A stretch of DNA of 34,721 nucleotides from an uncultured Clostridia bacterium (GTDB lineage: Bacteria; Bacillota; Clostridia; Oscillospirales; Ruminococcaceae), in assembly GCA_938014855.1 (NCBI GenBank), contig CALLQM010000217.1, positions 1 through 34,721 of the forward strand. The letters are read 5' to 3'. Each line of letters begins with the position of its first letter. Position 1 is the first letter of the stretch. The translations under genes were made by a program, and so were the position numbers. Shown here piece by piece: positions 13,854 through 21,602 of the stretch. The notes below the pieces were generated by a model. The model saw only the letters and a list, made by a program, of their open reading frames with translations. It made no database searches and was not told the origin of the DNA.

Positions 13854-14939
13854 ATGTCAAATTACATTAAAGAAGTCAATCTTTACAGCGCGATTTCAAA
13901 AATGAGCCGCCCAATTGCGGATGCGACCCATGAAATTTCAGATATTAAGTTTTATGTTGTGGAACTTGTGACCGAAAAAGGCATTAAGGGACAAGGTTAT
14001 CTTCTAAGTTTCCATTATTCTCCGGAAGCAATCGAGGGAGCGCTTAAAGACCTCAAGCGTTTTCTCACCGAAAATCGTTTTGAAGTCAACGAAATGATTC
14101 GCATGAAGCAGATGTATGAAGTGGAGTGCGAATATTTTGGAAATCCCGGACTTCTGCGCTGGGCGCAGGCGGCCGCAAACGTTGCTATGTGGGATGCATG
14201 GGGCAAAACGCTGGGTCAGCCGGTTTGGAAACTTCTGGGCAGCAACGGCAAAAAGATTCCGGTTTATGGCAGCGGCGGATGGCTCAACTATACCGACGAG
14301 GAGCTGCTCGACGAAGTCTGCGGATATAAAGCACGCGGCTTTACGGCAGTCAAAGTAAAAGTGGGAAGCCCTGATATTGAGCGCGATCTGCGCAGAATGC
14401 GCATGGTGCGGGAAGCGATTGGCGATTCGATGCGCATTATGATTGATGCCAACCAAGGCATGGATGTTCCAAGTGCGATTAAGCTGTCCAATCTTGCCAA
14501 AGATATCGGTATTCACTGGTTTGAAGAACCGGTGGCAAACACGGATTTTGCCGGATACGAAACGATTCGCGCGAAGACCGGAATCAGCCTTGCAATGGGC
14601 GAACGGGAATACAATGACAGTGCTCTGCTGGATTTAATCCGCCGCAATGCGCTTGATCTTTGGCAGCCCGACATTATTCGAATTGGCGGCGTAGAGGCTT
14701 GGCGCGAATCGGCGGCACTTGCCGACGCATACCATATTCCCTGCCTGCCGCACTATTATAAAGATTATGACGTACCGCTTTTGGCGACTATTGCAAATCC
14801 CTGCGGTGCGGAGAGCTTTGACTGGATTGATGGAATCATCGACAATACGATGCGTATAGAAAATGGTTATGCAATGCTGCGTGATGGCGCGGGCTGGGGA
14901 TTCAGCTTTAAAGAAGAATTCCTCAAGCCAATTCAATAA
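13854..14939 (+). CDS. Enolase-superfamily (mandelate racemase type) acid-sugar dehydratase
   Basis: A 361-residue protein of the mandelate racemase/muconate lactonizing group. The active-site set is complete: Lys167 and Lys169 (VKVKVG), metal ligands Asp198 (DANQG), Glu224 (FEEP) and Glu250 (GER), and the Asp273-His300 dyad (QPDII and PHYY). Members with this KxK plus His/Asp arrangement abstract the alpha-proton of carboxylate substrates; many are dehydratases of aldonic or aldaric acids. The TRAP transporter and dehydrogenases nearby favour such a substrate, but which one cannot be read. First gene of a two-gene operon, 12 bases before the SDR, with its own promoter and operator. Confidence 0.9.
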   Translation: MSNYIKEVNLYSAISKMSRPIADATHEISDIKFYVVELVTEKGIKGQGYLLSFHYSPEAIEGALKDLKRFLTENRFEVNEMIRMKQMYEVECEYFGNPGLLRWAQAAANVAMWDAWGKTLGQPVWKLLGSNGKKIPVYGSGGWLNYTDEELLDEVCGYKARGFTAVKVKVGSPDIERDLRRMRMVREAIGDSMRIMIDANQGMDVPSAIKLSNLAKDIGIHWFEEPVANTDFAGYETIRAKTGISLAMGEREYNDSALLDLIRRNALDLWQPDIIRIGGVEAWRESAALADAYHIPCLPHYYKDYDVPLLATIANPCGAESFDWIDGIIDNTMRIENGYAMLRDGAGWGFSFKEEFLKPIQ

Positions 14940-14951
14940 GGGGGCTTATAC

Positions 14952-15695
14952 ATGTTTGACTTAACCGGAAGAGTTGGCATCGTCACGGGTGCATCCAGCG
15001 GCATCGGATACGCAACCGCGAATGTTCTCGCGCAGGCGGGAGCAACGGTTTATGCAATCAGCCGCAGTGGCGCGGTAAAAGACAAAGATGCCTTTGTTCA
15101 TGAAAATATTGTGCATATCAAAGGTGACATCTGTGACAACCAACGCATGGAAGAAATTGTACAGGAAATCGGCGAACGGGACGGGATTGATTTTCTCATC
15201 AATAACGCTGGAATTACCGTGAAAAAACGCGCAGAAGAGCTGACATATGAGGAATTTGACCGTGTTCAAAAGGTCAATGTAAATGGCATGTTTTGGTTGA
15301 GCCGTCTATGCTATCCTTATCTGAAAGCATCCAAACATGTTGGTCGCATTGTGAATATTTCCAGTATGGCGGCACACCTCGGATTTTCGCAGGTTGTCCC
15401 TTACTGTGCAAGCAAAAGTGCAGTTCTAGGGCTGACGCGCGGTCTTGCCATTGAATGGACGCATGACAATATTACGGTCAACAGCATTGCGCCGGGCTGG
15501 TATCCGTCTGAACTGTCCAAACAGGTGATGGACGAAGATCGGCGTCAAAAGATTCTGAACCGAATTCCGATGCATAAATTCGGTGACACCAAGGATTTGG
15601 GCGCAATGGCGCAGTTCCTACTGTCGGACAGCGCGGCATATATCACAGGCTGTGATTTTCCCGTTGACGGCGGTGCGCTTGCATTTGGATTTTAA
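14952..15695 (+). CDS. SDR-family oxidoreductase, gluconate 5-dehydrogenase-like
   Basis: A 247-residue classical short-chain dehydrogenase. NAD(P) motif TGASSGIG (12-19), NNAG (84-87), catalytic Ser138 (NISSM), Tyr151 and Lys155 (YCASK). The C-terminal half (FLLSDSAAYITGCDFPVDGG) is the standard family ending. The nearest familiar function is interconversion of keto- and hydroxy-sugar acids, as in 5-ketogluconate reductases; specificity is unproven. ATG 14952 follows AAGGGGGC. It is cotranscribed with the dehydratase, so it most likely acts on the same or a related substrate. Confidence 0.9.
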   Translation: MFDLTGRVGIVTGASSGIGYATANVLAQAGATVYAISRSGAVKDKDAFVHENIVHIKGDICDNQRMEEIVQEIGERDGIDFLINNAGITVKKRAEELTYEEFDRVQKVNVNGMFWLSRLCYPYLKASKHVGRIVNISSMAAHLGFSQVVPYCASKSAVLGLTRGLAIEWTHDNITVNSIAPGWYPSELSKQVMDEDRRQKILNRIPMHKFGDTKDLGAMAQFLLSDSAAYITGCDFPVDGGALAFGF

Positions 15696-15714
15696 AAAAA
15701 TAGGATGAAATATA

Positions 15715-15755
15715 ACAGCCGCGGTCAGACAAAATGCCTGACTGCGGCTGTTTTT
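15715..15755 (+). terminator. Terminator of the dehydratase-SDR operon
   Basis: A 14-bp stem ACAGCCGCGGTCAG / CTGACTGCGGCTGT (one G-U) with T-run 15751-15755. It lies between the operon and the converging gntR gene, and ends both. Confidence 0.88.
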
Positions 15756-15763
15756 GTATATTA

Positions 15764-16435
15764 CTATGCATTTGCATTTTCTTCATGACGCAGAGTTTCC
15801 AAAGAGGAGAGCAGGGAATGATTGATGTGTTCGGTGAATGCGGCTTCGATTTCCTGATCATCCTCCATAAGAATGGCGCGTATGATTCGCCTGTGTTCCG
15901 CAAGGGTATCCTGACGGGGAGAATTGCGGTGCTGGAGCATGCTTAGGATGCCGACTCGGTAGGTGTCCTGCATAATTTCGCGGAACGAGCGGGACAGACG
16001 GGTGTTGCCGGGAGCGTCCACGATAAATTGATGGAATTCGATATCCAGCGCATAAAACTGACGCTCATCTTCCAATTTCGTGCAAGTTTTTAATGCATCA
16101 AATCTTCTTTCAAAATCCAAAAGCGTGATGCTGTCGATTTGATTTTTGTATTTGATTGCAACGGTAGGTTCAATCAGTTTCCGGATTTGGTAAAGCTGTG
16201 CGGTATCTTCCGGCAAGATTCGCTTCGCGCGGGTGCCGCTGCGCGGATAAATTTCGATTAGATTCTCTTTTTGCAGCATCAGCAGGGCTTCTCTGACAGG
16301 TGTGCGTCCTGCACCGATGGTCTCGGCAATCTGCTTTTCGCTGATGTCCTGACCGGGATAAAATTCACAATTGAGTACCTTATCTTTTATAAATTGATAG
16401 GCAATATCTTTCAGATTTGTGACTGCCTCCATCAT
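15764..16435 (-). CDS. GntR-family regulator with FCD domain
   Basis: A 223-residue transcription factor. The N-terminal winged helix-turn-helix spans about 8-72 (ISEKQIAETIGAGRTPVREA is the recognition region with the classic R-T-P-V-R-E-A), and the C-terminal FCD domain (about 80-210) is all-helical with metal/ligand His positions (for example EFHQFIVDA and EHRRII). FCD regulators usually sense small carboxylates and repress catabolic genes. It lies between the two operons it probably controls, and its own promoter carries the same operator, predicting autoregulation. The start ATG 16435 is preceded by AAAGGGGGT. Confidence 0.92.
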   Translation of the reverse strand: MMEAVTNLKDIAYQFIKDKVLNCEFYPGQDISEKQIAETIGAGRTPVREALLMLQKENLIEIYPRSGTRAKRILPEDTAQLYQIRKLIEPTVAIKYKNQIDSITLLDFERRFDALKTCTKLEDERQFYALDIEFHQFIVDAPGNTRLSRSFREIMQDTYRVGILSMLQHRNSPRQDTLAEHRRIIRAILMEDDQEIEAAFTEHINHSLLSSLETLRHEENANA

Positions 16436-16448
16436 ATACCCCCTTTGG

Positions 16449-16460
16449 TAAATATATCAG
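16449..16460. promoter_or_regulatory. Operator copy at the gntR promoter
   Basis: On the minus strand this reads CTGATATATTTA, eight bases after the -10 box and 13 bases before the gntR start. It is the same motif as at 13798 and 16577, with a weaker right half. Confidence 0.6.
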
Positions 16461-16468
16461 TTGTAATT

Positions 16469-16496
16469 AGTATAGCAGAATTTAACCAAATAGCAA
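16469..16496 (-). promoter_or_regulatory. gntR promoter
   Basis: On the minus strand, TTGCTA (16496-16491), a 16-base spacer and TATACT (16474-16469). Confidence 0.6.
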
Positions 16497-16538
16497 TCAT
16501 AAACAAAAAGATAGAGTAAAAAACAGCAATTTAGATAA

Positions 16539-16567
16539 TTGAATTTCAACAGATTGAATGGTATGAT
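16539..16567 (+). promoter_or_regulatory. Promoter of the dehydrogenase-TRAP operon
   Basis: TTGAAT (16539-16544), a 17-base spacer and TATGAT (16562-16567), giving a leader of about 145 bases before the first gene. Confidence 0.65.
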
Positions 16568-16576
16568 AAAGATAAT

Positions 16577-16588
16577 CTAATATATCAG
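16577..16588. promoter_or_regulatory. GntR-type operator at the TRAP-operon promoter
   Basis: CTAATATATCAG is exactly the reverse complement of the operator at 13798-13809, and begins nine bases after the -10 box. Confidence 0.72.
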
Positions 16589-16693
16589 TTTTATTACAAG
16601 TTATGTAAAAGCATAAAAACAGACTGTTGAGAATGGAATATATGTTTAAATTTGTCTATTTAATACAATTATTTCATCAATACAACAAAGAAA

Positions 16694-16705
16694 CAAATAT
16701 ATCAA
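16694..16705. promoter_or_regulatory. Possible weak operator copy near the ADH ribosome site
   Basis: CAAATATATCAA keeps only the ATATATCA core and lies just before the ribosome binding site of the dehydrogenase gene. It could be a low-affinity site or chance in AT-rich DNA. Confidence 0.3.
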
Positions 16706-16720
16706 AAAAGGAGAGGGAAC

Positions 16721-17737
16721 ATGAAGGCTCTGTTGTTGAAGGAAAAATATCAGTTAGAAATGACAGACCGTGATACTCCTGTCAGAGAAGAAAACGAAGC
16801 GCTGATTCGCGTACTTGCGGTGAGCGTATGCGGTTCTGATATTCATTCCTACAAAGGAGAAAATGCACTTCTAACCTATCCGTGTGTCATGGGTCATGAA
16901 GTTTGCGGTGAAGTTACCGAAGCACCTGCTGACAGCGGGTTTCAATCAGGTGACCGAGTGGTGCTGATTCCATACCTCAATTGTGGACACTGCATTGCCT
17001 GCCGAAAAGGAAAAACCAACTGCTGCGAAGATTTGACGGTTTATGGTGTCCATAAGGATGGTGCAATGGCAGAATATATCACCGCACCCGTTTCTCATTT
17101 AATGAAATTACCTGACGGAATTGATGTGCGAGCGGCGGCAGTAATTGAACCACTTGCAATTAGCGCACATGCCGCGTGGAGAGCACAAATTCAGCCCGGA
17201 GAAACCGTATTGGTGGCGGGTGCAGGACCAATTGGACTTGGAGCGGCAGAAGTTGCCAAAACATATGGAGCGCGTGTATTGATTGCGGATACCGACGAAA
17301 AGCGCAGAGAATTCGTAAAAACACAATTTGGATACGAACATCCTCTCAATCCGCTCGACCCCGATTACCGCAACCAGCTTGCCGAACTGACGAATGGTGA
17401 TTTCCCCGATAAAATCATTGATTCGACCGGAAACAATTACTCGATGCAGGCAAATATTCAAAATCTTTGTCAAGGAGGTCGGATGGTATATGTCGGAATT
17501 TGGCAGGCAGATTTGACATTCCGACATCTGGACTTTCACAAACGCGAAGCAGAATTGGTTGGAAGCCGCGGCGCACGCAGGGAGGATTTTAGGTATGTAA
17601 TTGATTGCATGGCTCAAAAAAAGCTGTTCCCTGAGCGGTTTATCACCCATGAAGCACCTTTTACCAATGCAAAAGAGGCGCTGGAAGAATGGATTTCAAA
17701 AGGCGGAAAAGTATTTAAAGCAGTCATCACCATGTAA
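16721..17737 (+). CDS. Zinc-dependent medium-chain dehydrogenase (polyol / sugar-acid type)
   Basis: A 338-residue MDR enzyme. Catalytic zinc residues Cys37 and His59-Glu60 (GHE), structural zinc cysteines Cys88, 91, 94 and 102 (CGHCIACRKGKTNCC), and Rossmann motif GAGPIGLGAAE. The set resembles L-idonate, galactonate or galactitol-phosphate dehydrogenases and E. coli RspB, but sequence does not fix the substrate. Paired with an SDR in the same regulon it suggests oxidation at one carbon and reduction at another, as in idonate metabolism. GGAGAGGG (16710-16717) supports ATG 16721. First gene of the TRAP operon. Confidence 0.9.
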   Translation: MKALLLKEKYQLEMTDRDTPVREENEALIRVLAVSVCGSDIHSYKGENALLTYPCVMGHEVCGEVTEAPADSGFQSGDRVVLIPYLNCGHCIACRKGKTNCCEDLTVYGVHKDGAMAEYITAPVSHLMKLPDGIDVRAAAVIEPLAISAHAAWRAQIQPGETVLVAGAGPIGLGAAEVAKTYGARVLIADTDEKRREFVKTQFGYEHPLNPLDPDYRNQLAELTNGDFPDKIIDSTGNNYSMQANIQNLCQGGRMVYVGIWQADLTFRHLDFHKREAELVGSRGARREDFRYVIDCMAQKKLFPERFITHEAPFTNAKEALEEWISKGGKVFKAVITM

Positions 17738-17767
17738 ATTTAAATTTATAAAAAGTGAGGAGAAACT

Positions 17768-18844
17768 ATGAAATTAAAATCAATGATAGCTTCTGTATTA
17801 GCGGTCACACTTACTGCGGGTCTGTTGAGCGCCTGTGGTTCCTCTAAACAAGCATCCTCCACCGAATCTTCAGAAAAGCCGGCATCCAGCGCAAGTGAAG
17901 CGGCGGATGAAGGAGAACCGATTCTGCTTCAAATCGGGTATGAAAACAATCCTGGTGAACCGATTGATTTGGCCTGCAATGAGTGGAAAAATCTATTGGA
18001 AGAAAAGAGCGGCGGCTCGATTCAAGTAGAACTGTTTCCTTCCAGCCAATTGGGCAACAAGACCGATTTAATCGATCAGATGATTGCGGGAGCACCGGTG
18101 TGTACGATCGCAGACGGAGCATTCTATGCGGAACGCGGCGTACCGGATTTCGGAATTGTTTTTGCGCCATATCTGTTTGATTCATGGGAAGAATGCTGGA
18201 AACTGACAAAGAGCGATTGGTATCAGGAACAAAGCGCAAAATTAGAAGAAAACGGACTGAAACTGTTGGCATCCAACTGGATCTATGGCGAACGTCATAC
18301 CATGACGAAAAAACCGGTTCATACACCGGATGATCTGAAAGGTATGAAAGTACGTGTTGCAAACAGCATGATATTCATCAAAGGATTTGAAGCTCTTGGA
18401 GCAACCCCGACTCCAATGGCACTCGGTGATGTTTATACCGCACTTCAGCAGGGCACCATAGATGGATTGGAAAATCCTTTGCCGGTTCTTTATAATGGTA
18501 AATTCCAGGAAGTCACAAAATATCTTATTTTGGACGGACACATCAAAAACTTTACCACTTGGGTGGTTGGCTCAGACTTCTTTAACAGCCTGACTGCAGA
18601 TCAGCAGAAGCTATTGGTTGAAACTGCGGAAGAAGCTGGACTTAAGAATAATGATTTCCAAGCCGAGGCAGAAAAAGAAGTATTGGACAAGCTGATTGAA
18701 GAAGGAGTTACTGTTTACGAGCCGACTTCAGAGGAAAAAGAAGCGTTCCGTGAAGCGGCATTAAAGTTCTATGAATATCCGGAAATTTCCGAATCATGGA
18801 GTGATGGGCTTTATGAAACAGTCAATGCAATTCTAAAAGCATAA
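17768..18844 (+). CDS. dctP: TRAP transporter substrate-binding lipoprotein (DctP)
   Basis: A 358-residue extracytoplasmic binding protein. Lipoprotein signal with lipobox LLSAC, Cys23, then a Ser/Ala/Glu-rich linker (residues 25-50). The mature part shows the DctP pattern: FPSSQLGNKTDLIDQM, GLKLLASNWIYGERHTM, the signature GMKVRVANS, then ALQQGTIDGLENPL, which contains the conserved specificity region. The family binds carboxylates through an arginine; here Arg in KVRVANS is the candidate. In a Gram-positive cell it is tethered to the outer face and feeds DctQ/DctM. An inverted repeat follows, ahead of dctQ. Confidence 0.94.
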   Translation: MKLKSMIASVLAVTLTAGLLSACGSSKQASSTESSEKPASSASEAADEGEPILLQIGYENNPGEPIDLACNEWKNLLEEKSGGSIQVELFPSSQLGNKTDLIDQMIAGAPVCTIADGAFYAERGVPDFGIVFAPYLFDSWEECWKLTKSDWYQEQSAKLEENGLKLLASNWIYGERHTMTKKPVHTPDDLKGMKVRVANSMIFIKGFEALGATPTPMALGDVYTALQQGTIDGLENPLPVLYNGKFQEVTKYLILDGHIKNFTTWVVGSDFFNSLTADQQKLLVETAEEAGLKNNDFQAEAEKEVLDKLIEEGVTVYEPTSEEKEAFREAALKFYEYPEISESWSDGLYETVNAILKA

Positions 18845-18860
18845 GAACGTTCGGACAAGT

Positions 18861-18884
18861 GGGGAAAGCGTCTTCGCTTTCCCC
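18861..18884 (+). promoter_or_regulatory. Intercistronic hairpin between dctP and dctQ
   Basis: A perfect 10-bp stem GGGGAAAGCG / CGCTTTCCCC (18861-18870 and 18875-18884) with loop TCTT and no real T-run. Such hairpins commonly stabilise the upstream binding-protein mRNA or cause partial termination, letting the binding protein exceed the membrane subunits. Confidence 0.7.
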
Positions 18885-18906
18885 ATTCTTGATAGGGGGG
18901 AATATC

Positions 18907-19404
18907 GTGTCCAAAAAAAAGTGGGTTAACGCTGTCTTAAATGTAGATGTGCTTTTGGCAGGTATCTGCTTAATTATCCTTGTAGCCATCACATTTTTAG
19001 GTGTTATCATGCGTTATTTTTTCAATAATCCATTTGTTTGGCAGGAAGAGATTCAGCTTTGGCTATTCCTATGGATAGCATTCTTCGGAGGAAGCGCAGC
19101 GTTCCGAACAAAAAACCATGTGGAGATTGATATGGTGGTGGAGCTTCTGCCCTCAAAAGTTCAGAAACTTGTGCAAATCCTCATATATGCGGTTGTTGTA
19201 ATTGTGCTTGGTTATCTGTGCGGAAAAGGAATGAAGATGGTTGAGCAGTTTATTGCGACCAATAAATCAACGTTTGTATTAAGTGTACCCAGTTCACTTA
19301 TCTATTCTGTGGTGCCGATTGGCTGTATTCTTATGATTATCAACTACACGATGGTGGTTTGGCAGGATTATTTTGCAAAAGGCAAAAAGGAGGGTGACGA
19401 ATGA
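18907..19404 (+). CDS. dctQ: TRAP transporter small membrane subunit (DctQ)
   Basis: A 165-residue protein starting at GTG 18907 with AGGGGGGAA upstream; a longer frame exists but would start inside the hairpin. Four hydrophobic segments are visible, and the second-helix motif (MRYFFNNPFVWQEEIQLWLF) is the DctQ signature. It partners DctM in a Na+-driven TRAP system, and its stop codon overlaps the start of dctM by four bases. Confidence 0.92.
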   Translation: MSKKKWVNAVLNVDVLLAGICLIILVAITFLGVIMRYFFNNPFVWQEEIQLWLFLWIAFFGGSAAFRTKNHVEIDMVVELLPSKVQKLVQILIYAVVVIVLGYLCGKGMKMVEQFIATNKSTFVLSVPSSLIYSVVPIGCILMIINYTMVVWQDYFAKGKKEGDE

Positions 19405-20684
19405 ATCCGATTGTAATTGCTACGATTGTACTCCTAGTTGCTTTGTTTATGAAAGTGCCGGTGTTTATATCGGTTATGGCCGGATCGATGTCTTACTTTA
19501 TGCTGGCATCGGGGGTTCCGGCTCAGATTTTTTCACAGCGTGTTTCTTCCGGAATGGAGAGCATAACGCTGTTGGCGGTTCCGTTTTTTGTCGCGGCCGG
19601 TGTATTTATGAACTATTCGGGTGTTACAAAACGAGTGATGGATTTTTGCAGTGTGATGACCGGAAGAATGTCCGGCGGACTTGCACAGGTCAATATTCTG
19701 CTTTCTACCTTGATGGGCGGTTTGTCCGGTTCCGCTTTGGCGGATGCCGCAATGGAAGCGAATATGCTCTGCCCGGAAATGGAGAAAAAAGGATTTTCCA
19801 AAGAATTCGCCTCCGTCGTAACCGCTACCTCGTCCATGATTACACCATTGATTCCTCCGGGAATTGCAATGATTTTGTACGGCTCAATTGCCAATGTTTC
19901 GATTGGTAAATTATTTGTTTCAGGAATCGGCGTAGGCTTTTTGCTTTGTTCTGCAATGATGATTTTGGTATCTCGTATTTCCAAAAAGCGTGGGTATGTG
20001 CCTTTGCGGTCACAGCCTCTGCCCAAAGGAGAATTTGCAGGCGTATTAAAAAAGGCGGCACTGCCGCTCTGTCTGCCAATTATTATTATTGGCGGGATTC
20101 GTTTGGGAATTTTTACTCCTACAGAAGCGGGATCAATCGCAATTCTCTATGCGCTTTTGCTTGGGTTTATTTATCGTGAATTGAATGTTGGCTCGTTTTG
20201 GCAGGGAGTAAAAGAAACAGTCATCACAACAGCGTCGATCATGCTGATTGTTGGTGCGGCTTCATCGTTTGCTTGGGTTTTAACCCGCGAACGAATTCCT
20301 CAAAAACTGACCGAACTCATTGTACAAGTTATAGCCAATAAGTACCTATTTTTGCTGGTCGTAAACATTTTCCTGCTGTTTGTTGGTATGTTTATTGAAG
20401 GCAATGCTGCAATGATCGTCCTTGTACCGCTTTTGGCACCAATCGCTACGGCCTACGGAATTGATGAAATCCAGTTCGCCATGATATTCATCTTTAACAT
20501 GGCAATCGGATCATTGTCACCACCAATGGGAACGCTTATGTTTGTTACCTGTGGTGTTACAAAATGTAAGATCAAATCGTTTATACGCGAAGCAGTGCCG
20601 TTTTATATCATGCTTGTAATTTGTTTGCTGCTGCTCACGTTTGTTCCCTTTGTATCAACAGGGCTGGTATCCTTGGTTTATTAA
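19401..20684 (+). CDS. dctM: TRAP transporter large membrane subunit (DctM)
   Basis: A 427-residue permease with about 12 hydrophobic segments. It has the DctM/TRAP signature: GGLSGSALADAAM, and later NMAIGSLSPPMGTLMFV, a motif of the ion-transporter superfamily, plus SSMITPLIPPGIAMI. It forms the Na+-coupled transport channel with DctQ, receiving substrate from the DctP lipoprotein. ATG 19401 overlaps the dctQ stop codon. Last gene of the operon; a terminator follows. Confidence 0.94.
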   Translation: MNPIVIATIVLLVALFMKVPVFISVMAGSMSYFMLASGVPAQIFSQRVSSGMESITLLAVPFFVAAGVFMNYSGVTKRVMDFCSVMTGRMSGGLAQVNILLSTLMGGLSGSALADAAMEANMLCPEMEKKGFSKEFASVVTATSSMITPLIPPGIAMILYGSIANVSIGKLFVSGIGVGFLLCSAMMILVSRISKKRGYVPLRSQPLPKGEFAGVLKKAALPLCLPIIIIGGIRLGIFTPTEAGSIAILYALLLGFIYRELNVGSFWQGVKETVITTASIMLIVGAASSFAWVLTRERIPQKLTELIVQVIANKYLFLLVVNIFLLFVGMFIEGNAAMIVLVPLLAPIATAYGIDEIQFAMIFIFNMAIGSLSPPMGTLMFVTCGVTKCKIKSFIREAVPFYIMLVICLLLLTFVPFVSTGLVSLVY

Positions 20685-20748
20685 AAGCGATACTGTTTCC
20701 TGTACAGAATAGCATGTTTCTGCCGACGATCGTTTTAGACGAAAGAAT

Positions 20749-20779
20749 AAAGAGGATGCCCAATTGGGCATCCTCTTTT
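20749..20779. terminator. Terminator of the TRAP operon
   Basis: Stem AAGAGGATGCCC / GGGCATCCTCTT around an AATT loop, followed by TTTTGCTG. Confidence 0.88.
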
Positions 20780-20867
20780 GCTGTATTTATAAAACAATGT
20801 TTCTTATTTTTATTTTTCATGATAAACTAATGATATAGAAATAATAATGATACTGAAGGGGAAAAAT

Positions 20868-21542
20868 ATGAAAAAATGGTTGTCGGTCGTGCTTTCGCTT
20901 CTTTTTGTTTTTGCGTTAACGGGTTGTAAAAACGGTACTTCACAAAATCCTGAAACGGAAGCAATTGCAAAAACCCTCTCGAATTCGATCACATTTCCTG
21001 CTTACCAAGTGGAGAATCCACAAAATGTAGACTACATAAACGAAATTAACAATACTGCTAAATTTACAGTAAATGTGGATTTTCCTGAAAATTGGACGCT
21101 CAAAGATTCAAAGGGCGAAGAAACGGTGCCCACAGGCGAATTTTATACGCCGCTTTACATTTATGAAGCAGAGAAACTGATTGGATATATTGGTTTTAAT
21201 CGATTTGAACCGTATACAGATGAAATAGCACAAGAGCAATATTACCAAACCGTTTACCCAAATTTGCGGCTGTCATCGATGTTTGCGTGGGATCCCTATA
21301 CTGCGGTAAAGACGACCGATACATCTGAAACTGGGCGGGCTGAAATATGGTACGTGGATGAAAAAGAGATGGATCATCACCCGGGTGCAATGCCGGATGT
21401 GCCATCTTTTGAAACAGTAGGCATCCTATCATACGATAAGGAACTCAAAGTATATATTGGGATAGCGTTTATGCCGGACACCGTTGACAAAACACAAGCA
21501 CAAGCCATTGCAAAGACGGTCAGTCTTTCATTGGCTGAATAA
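20868..21542 (+). CDS. Lipoprotein of unknown function (224 aa)
   Basis: Starts at ATG 20868 after GAAGGGGAA. An upstream in-frame ATG at 20847 has no ribosome site. The N-terminal signal ends in a lipobox (FALTGC, Cys20), predicting an anchored outer-face protein. The rest is an extracellular domain with alternating strands and aromatic positions (FPENWTL, YIGFNRFEPY, AEIWYVDEKEM, LKVYIGIAF). No known domain or binding motif is recognised. It is monocistronic. Confidence 0.75.
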   Translation: MKKWLSVVLSLLFVFALTGCKNGTSQNPETEAIAKTLSNSITFPAYQVENPQNVDYINEINNTAKFTVNVDFPENWTLKDSKGEETVPTGEFYTPLYIYEAEKLIGYIGFNRFEPYTDEIAQEQYYQTVYPNLRLSSMFAWDPYTAVKTTDTSETGRAEIWYVDEKEMDHHPGAMPDVPSFETVGILSYDKELKVYIGIAFMPDTVDKTQAQAIAKTVSLSLAE

Positions 21543-21560
21543 AAATACGGAGCATGCAAT

Positions 21561-21594
21561 CAGGCGGCATCAAATTGATGCCGCCTGTTTTTAT
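21561..21594. terminator. Terminator after the lipoprotein gene
   Basis: Stem CAGGCGGCATC / GATGCCGCCTG (21561-21571 and 21577-21587), extendable by two A-T pairs, then TTTTT. Its 3' end lies just before the converging fucO-like gene. Confidence 0.9.
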
Positions 21595-21602
21595 AAATTC
21601 GA

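Noticed and set aside
16612..16669. Second promoter closer to the dehydrogenase gene (TACAAT at 16664-16669)
   Set aside because: No acceptable -35 box at 16-18 bases; the TTGAAT/TATGAT promoter with the operator is far better.
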